NCBI GenBank assembly: GCA_902798615.1
Contig: CADBXL010000004.1
Span: 1-64,000, forward strand
Length of the DNA stretch: 64,000 nucleotides
Reading direction: 5' to 3'
From: an uncultured Bacteroidales bacterium
GTDB lineage: Bacteria; Bacteroidota; Bacteroidia; Bacteroidales; Bacteroidaceae
Shown here: positions 61,430 to 64,000 of the stretch, piece by piece
Layout of the letters: every line of letters starts with the position of its first letter
Numbering within the stretch: position 1 is the stretch's first letter
Translations under genes and position numbers: made by a program
Notes under the pieces: model-generated
Seen by the model: the letters and a program-made list of their open reading frames with translations, nothing else
What the model was told of the DNA's origin: nothing
Databases searched by the model: none

Positions 61430-63379
61430 ATGAGTATATTGCACAACATATTTCAACATCTAGTGAAAGGCTTTAGCGAAGAAAGCCGTCCACACCCCTT
61501 CTTTTATAAGATGGGAGGGGGAGTAGGTCTTTTGTTGGGCTTCTTTTCCTCCTGTTCTGATTTCAACGACTATAACACGGTGGGAGTGGATACAAATCCT
61601 TCTGCCGAAAAAACATTGTGGGAGAATATATCGGATAAGGGAGAGTTGAGCGACTTTGCGCAGGTTCTTCAGACTGTAGGATATGATGCAGTCCTGAATG
61701 CTCCTACAACCTATACTGTGTGGGCTCCTGTCAATGGAACATTTAATAAGGATTCGCTAATATCATTGGCGCAGAATGCTGCTACAAGGAAGAATGTGAT
61801 AGAACAGTTCGTATATGATCACGTGGCTAACTATTCGCACTTTGAGTCAAATCCAGCTGATACTGTGGTATATATGCTCAGTAAGAAACTTATACGCTTC
61901 TCTGGGAAAAATACTAGTAACCTCTCATTTGACGGTAAGGCTATTAACTGGGGTGGTAATGCCTTCAATACTCCGTCAAGCAACGGACTTCTCTATACCC
62001 TTAACGGTATGGTGCCTTTTCGTCCAAATGCCTACGAGAATTTCTTTACAGATAAGAGCCATTATGGTATAGCAGACTCGTATTTTAATGCGTATGTGAA
62101 GAAATATGAGAAAATAATCCTTGACGAAGATGCGTCTGTGAAAGGTGAGATTGTGAATGGAAATCAGGTGTATGACGACTCTGTTACCGTTACAACGAAT
62201 TCATTTGTCACGAGCAGTCAGCATCTCAATGCTGAACTTGATAATGAGGATAGTCTTTATACCGTCATTATTCCGACTGATGCTGCATGGCAAAAGGCGT
62301 ATGACAAGATAAAATCATACTATAAATACATCACTCCAATCAAGTATCAGAATCTCAGTAGTACCTCTACAGATTTCGCAGGGAAAAAGGGCGGTACATG
62401 TCCTACTACATCCACTGGTAAGGCCACTATTCTTGCAGCTAGTGCTGGTGTGGATGCTAATAATGCTGCTACTTTGAGCACAGCACCTTCCGATGCGGAT
62501 ATACAGGACACAAAGGCATATTGGACAGACTCTATAGCAAAGCGATGGATTGTTCGAAACGCAGCTTTCTCAGAAACAAACAGAAAGTACAATTCAAAAC
62601 TTGTGTCAGGCACAGCCTTTGTCAAGAATGACACTCTCTTTTCTACATCAGGTAATAAACTTACGGGGTTAGACAAGCTCGATGAGGTTACTGTGCTCAG
62701 ACAACAGTTGAGTAATGGGCATGCGCGAATGGTAAATGACTTTCCGTATCGTGCTTCGGAGACTTATGCGCCTGTGATAAAGACACGAACTCCTGGGCGT
62801 GTGGTGAGTACCAGCGGATATGGTTATGATAATTTCTATATGGAACGTTGGCAGTTTGACGACAGCTTCTGTAAGCTGGACGATGATGAGGAGAATCTGA
62901 AATATGTTCGTGCATCACTTCCGGAAGGTTCAAACTTCGCCCCCGAAATGGATTTCTATCTTCCAGATGTGCTCTCTACTACATATGATATCTATGCTGT
63001 GGTGGTGCCTGCGAAGGTTGACGGTTCAGGACTTCCATATACCTTGCGTTTCGATCTTCACTATACTGATGCAAGCAACCAACCGCAGACAGGACGTCTT
63101 GATGGAGAGACGCTTCAGACCACGATAGCAAAGATATCAAAGGTTCCTGCTTTTGTGAATAATCCGACGAAGGTCGATACGTTATATCTCGGCCGCTTCA
63201 CATTCCCTATTTGCTACTATGGCACTAAAGCTGCTCCCAACCTCAAGGTTATGAGTACATTGAGCTCGTTTAGTATTAGTAATAAAACAAAGTATGATGC
63301 ACAAATACGTATTGCAAACATCATCCTAAAGCCGAAAGATCTTGAGGATAATGAACAAAATGCGACAAAAGAAGACTAA
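61430..63379 (+). CDS. fasciclin-domain lipoprotein
   Basis: 649 residues. MSILHNIFQH is nearly the same start as that of the SusD protein; a degenerate repeat-derived stretch (RPHPFFYKMGGGV) precedes GLLLGFFSSC, the lipobox. One clear FAS1 domain follows: DFAQVLQTVGYDAVLNAPTT then YTVWAPVNGTFNKDSL and a closing LNGMVPF; a second, less clear, around 270. The C-terminal part (STTYDIYAVVVPAKVDGSGL) is a beta-sandwich like that of the preceding gene. An internal Met at residue 28 could be an alternative start. Confidence 0.8.
   Translation: MSILHNIFQHLVKGFSEESRPHPFFYKMGGGVGLLLGFFSSCSDFNDYNTVGVDTNPSAEKTLWENISDKGELSDFAQVLQTVGYDAVLNAPTTYTVWAPVNGTFNKDSLISLAQNAATRKNVIEQFVYDHVANYSHFESNPADTVVYMLSKKLIRFSGKNTSNLSFDGKAINWGGNAFNTPSSNGLLYTLNGMVPFRPNAYENFFTDKSHYGIADSYFNAYVKKYEKIILDEDASVKGEIVNGNQVYDDSVTVTTNSFVTSSQHLNAELDNEDSLYTVIIPTDAAWQKAYDKIKSYYKYITPIKYQNLSSTSTDFAGKKGGTCPTTSTGKATILAASAGVDANNAATLSTAPSDADIQDTKAYWTDSIAKRWIVRNAAFSETNRKYNSKLVSGTAFVKNDTLFSTSGNKLTGLDKLDEVTVLRQQLSNGHARMVNDFPYRASETYAPVIKTRTPGRVVSTSGYGYDNFYMERWQFDDSFCKLDDDEENLKYVRASLPEGSNFAPEMDFYLPDVLSTTYDIYAVVVPAKVDGSGLPYTLRFDLHYTDASNQPQTGRLDGETLQTTIAKISKVPAFVNNPTKVDTLYLGRFTFPICYYGTKAAPNLKVMSTLSSFSISNKTKYDAQIRIANIILKPKDLEDNEQNATKED
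61490..61527 (+). repeat. degenerate GC-rich repeat in a signal peptide
   Basis: CACACCCCTTCTTTTATAAG then ATGGGAGGGGGAGTAGG. It occupies the same place in the signal peptide as the copies at 57084 and 59166. Confidence 0.5.
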
Positions 63380-63385
63380 CGGAAT

Positions 63386-64000
63386 ATGAAGAATACTATA
63401 GACATAATACGAAGAGTGGGGCAAAGGCTCTTTTTCTCTGCTATAGCCGTGTCCTTTTGCACCAACATCTACGCTCAGGAAGTGGATGATGATGCATCTG
63501 GTGATGACGAGGTGGAGGTTGGCAAAGCTCCGAAGCGTACTCAGCAAGTCGATAAGAATACTATGGTGCAACTTGCTGGCATTGTAATAGATGACGCTAC
63601 GAAACTTCCTGTTGCCGGTGTGAGAGTTCAGGCTCTTGGTGACAATCGATATACGGCAATGACAAATGCTAAAGGTGAGTTTTATGTTGCGATTCCGGAT
63701 TTCTGTACCTCCCTCTACGTTAGTTCTCCTTCGTATATGGCACAACAGGTGGCCGTCAGAAGCAATGATACAATGCAGAGGGTTAGAATAAAACTGATTA
63801 GCAAGAAATTCAGGAATATGTATGTTGATGCTACAGATTATATGGCGTCTTCTACCTATAAAGTGAAGGGGGGGGGGATTGTTCTTGATGAGGAAATTCA
63901 TGCTAATCTCGGAGGTCATCTGCGTGCTGTAACTCGTTCAGGTGTGCTCGATGGTGGTAGTGCTATGTTCATCCGTGGACTAAACTCTATAAATGCTAAT
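63386..64000 (+). CDS. second SusC-type TonB-linked receptor, N-terminal part
   Basis: 205 codons to the window end. MKNTIDIIRRVGQRLFFSAI AVSFCTNIYAQ is a signal peptide; an acidic stretch (EVDDDASGDDEVEV) follows; LAGIVIDDATKLPVAGVRVQ is a CarboxypepD_reg-like domain; GGSAMFIRGLNSINAN begins the plug. A run of ten G at 63868-63877 encodes KGGG in the present frame; a one-base slip would truncate the protein. Starts 6 bp after the preceding lipoprotein gene, so probably in the same operon. Confidence 0.88.
   Translation, partial: MKNTIDIIRRVGQRLFFSAIAVSFCTNIYAQEVDDDASGDDEVEVGKAPKRTQQVDKNTMVQLAGIVIDDATKLPVAGVRVQALGDNRYTAMTNAKGEFYVAIPDFCTSLYVSSPSYMAQQVAVRSNDTMQRVRIKLISKKFRNMYVDATDYMASSTYKVKGGGIVLDEEIHANLGGHLRAVTRSGVLDGGSAMFIRGLNSINAN

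Overview
The window reads as a chromosomal segment of a Bacteroidales bacterium, most likely Prevotella-like (inferred from gene content only). The signs are two SusC-type TonB receptors, one SusD lipoprotein, three fasciclin lipoproteins, a BspA-like leucine-rich repeat protein, families typical of the group (DUF4230, DUF4890-like), and Bacteroidetes promoters of the form TAnnTTTG(C) with a TTTG about 19-20 bp upstream.

Layout. 1-6.6 kb (minus strand): the start of an exported protein, a 51-residue acidic peptide gene, a BspA-like surface protein, ilvE, xseB and xseA. 6.7-14.0 kb (plus): an operon-like run of MATE transporter, cytidylate-kinase-like protein, purT, a phosphoethanolamine-transferase-like sulfatase-fold protein and two OafA-type membrane acyltransferases. 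14.1-23.8 kb (plus): an envelope glycan cluster with a UbiA-type prenyltransferase resembling polyprenyl-phosphate phosphoribosyltransferases, a HAD phosphatase, two paralogous GT-C-like membrane proteins, three glycosyltransferases, a Wzx-like flippase and a LicD protein. Converging on it from the minus strand (23.75-26.5 kb) are a KpsF-type isomerase, an IspD/TarI-type cytidylyltransferase and an SDR epimerase. Together these suggest a glycan carrying a lipid-linked pentose and a CDP-activated phospho-sugar or polyol. 26.8-39.6 kb: an M23 peptidase, a glycine-zipper lipoprotein, a large ATP-grasp/PPDK-like protein, a DUF6266-like protein, an initiator tRNA, TetR-fabG, a DUF4890-like protein, two DUF4230 proteins and a sodium:alanine symporter. 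40-43.2 kb: a small membrane protein, a BatD-VWA fusion and a gene graveyard with DUF2264 and RHS remnants. 44-50.3 kb: secreted proteins including a CE12-type acetylesterase. 50.5-64 kb: a fasciclin-SusC-SusD-fasciclin-fasciclin-SusC locus that looks like a nutrient or glycan uptake system without its enzymes in view; the last gene runs off the end.

The least ordinary content is in the repeats and the RNA-level signals. (1) A GC-rich imperfect palindrome occurs between genes and is also translated in frame inside the signal peptides of several lipoproteins, and it occurs once in a membrane acyltransferase. (2) Four intergenic arrays consist of 11-bp units phased with the DNA helix, pyrimidine-rich (CC) on the left and purine-rich (GG) on the right; two of them have exactly four left and five right core units but different sequences. 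(3) Two copies of a structured leader differ by compensatory stem changes. (4) A promoter-plus-terminator unit without a convincing gene looks like a small RNA. (5) A run of ten G within the second SusC gene is a candidate phase-variation switch. (6) At least one gene appears to be transcribed without a leader.
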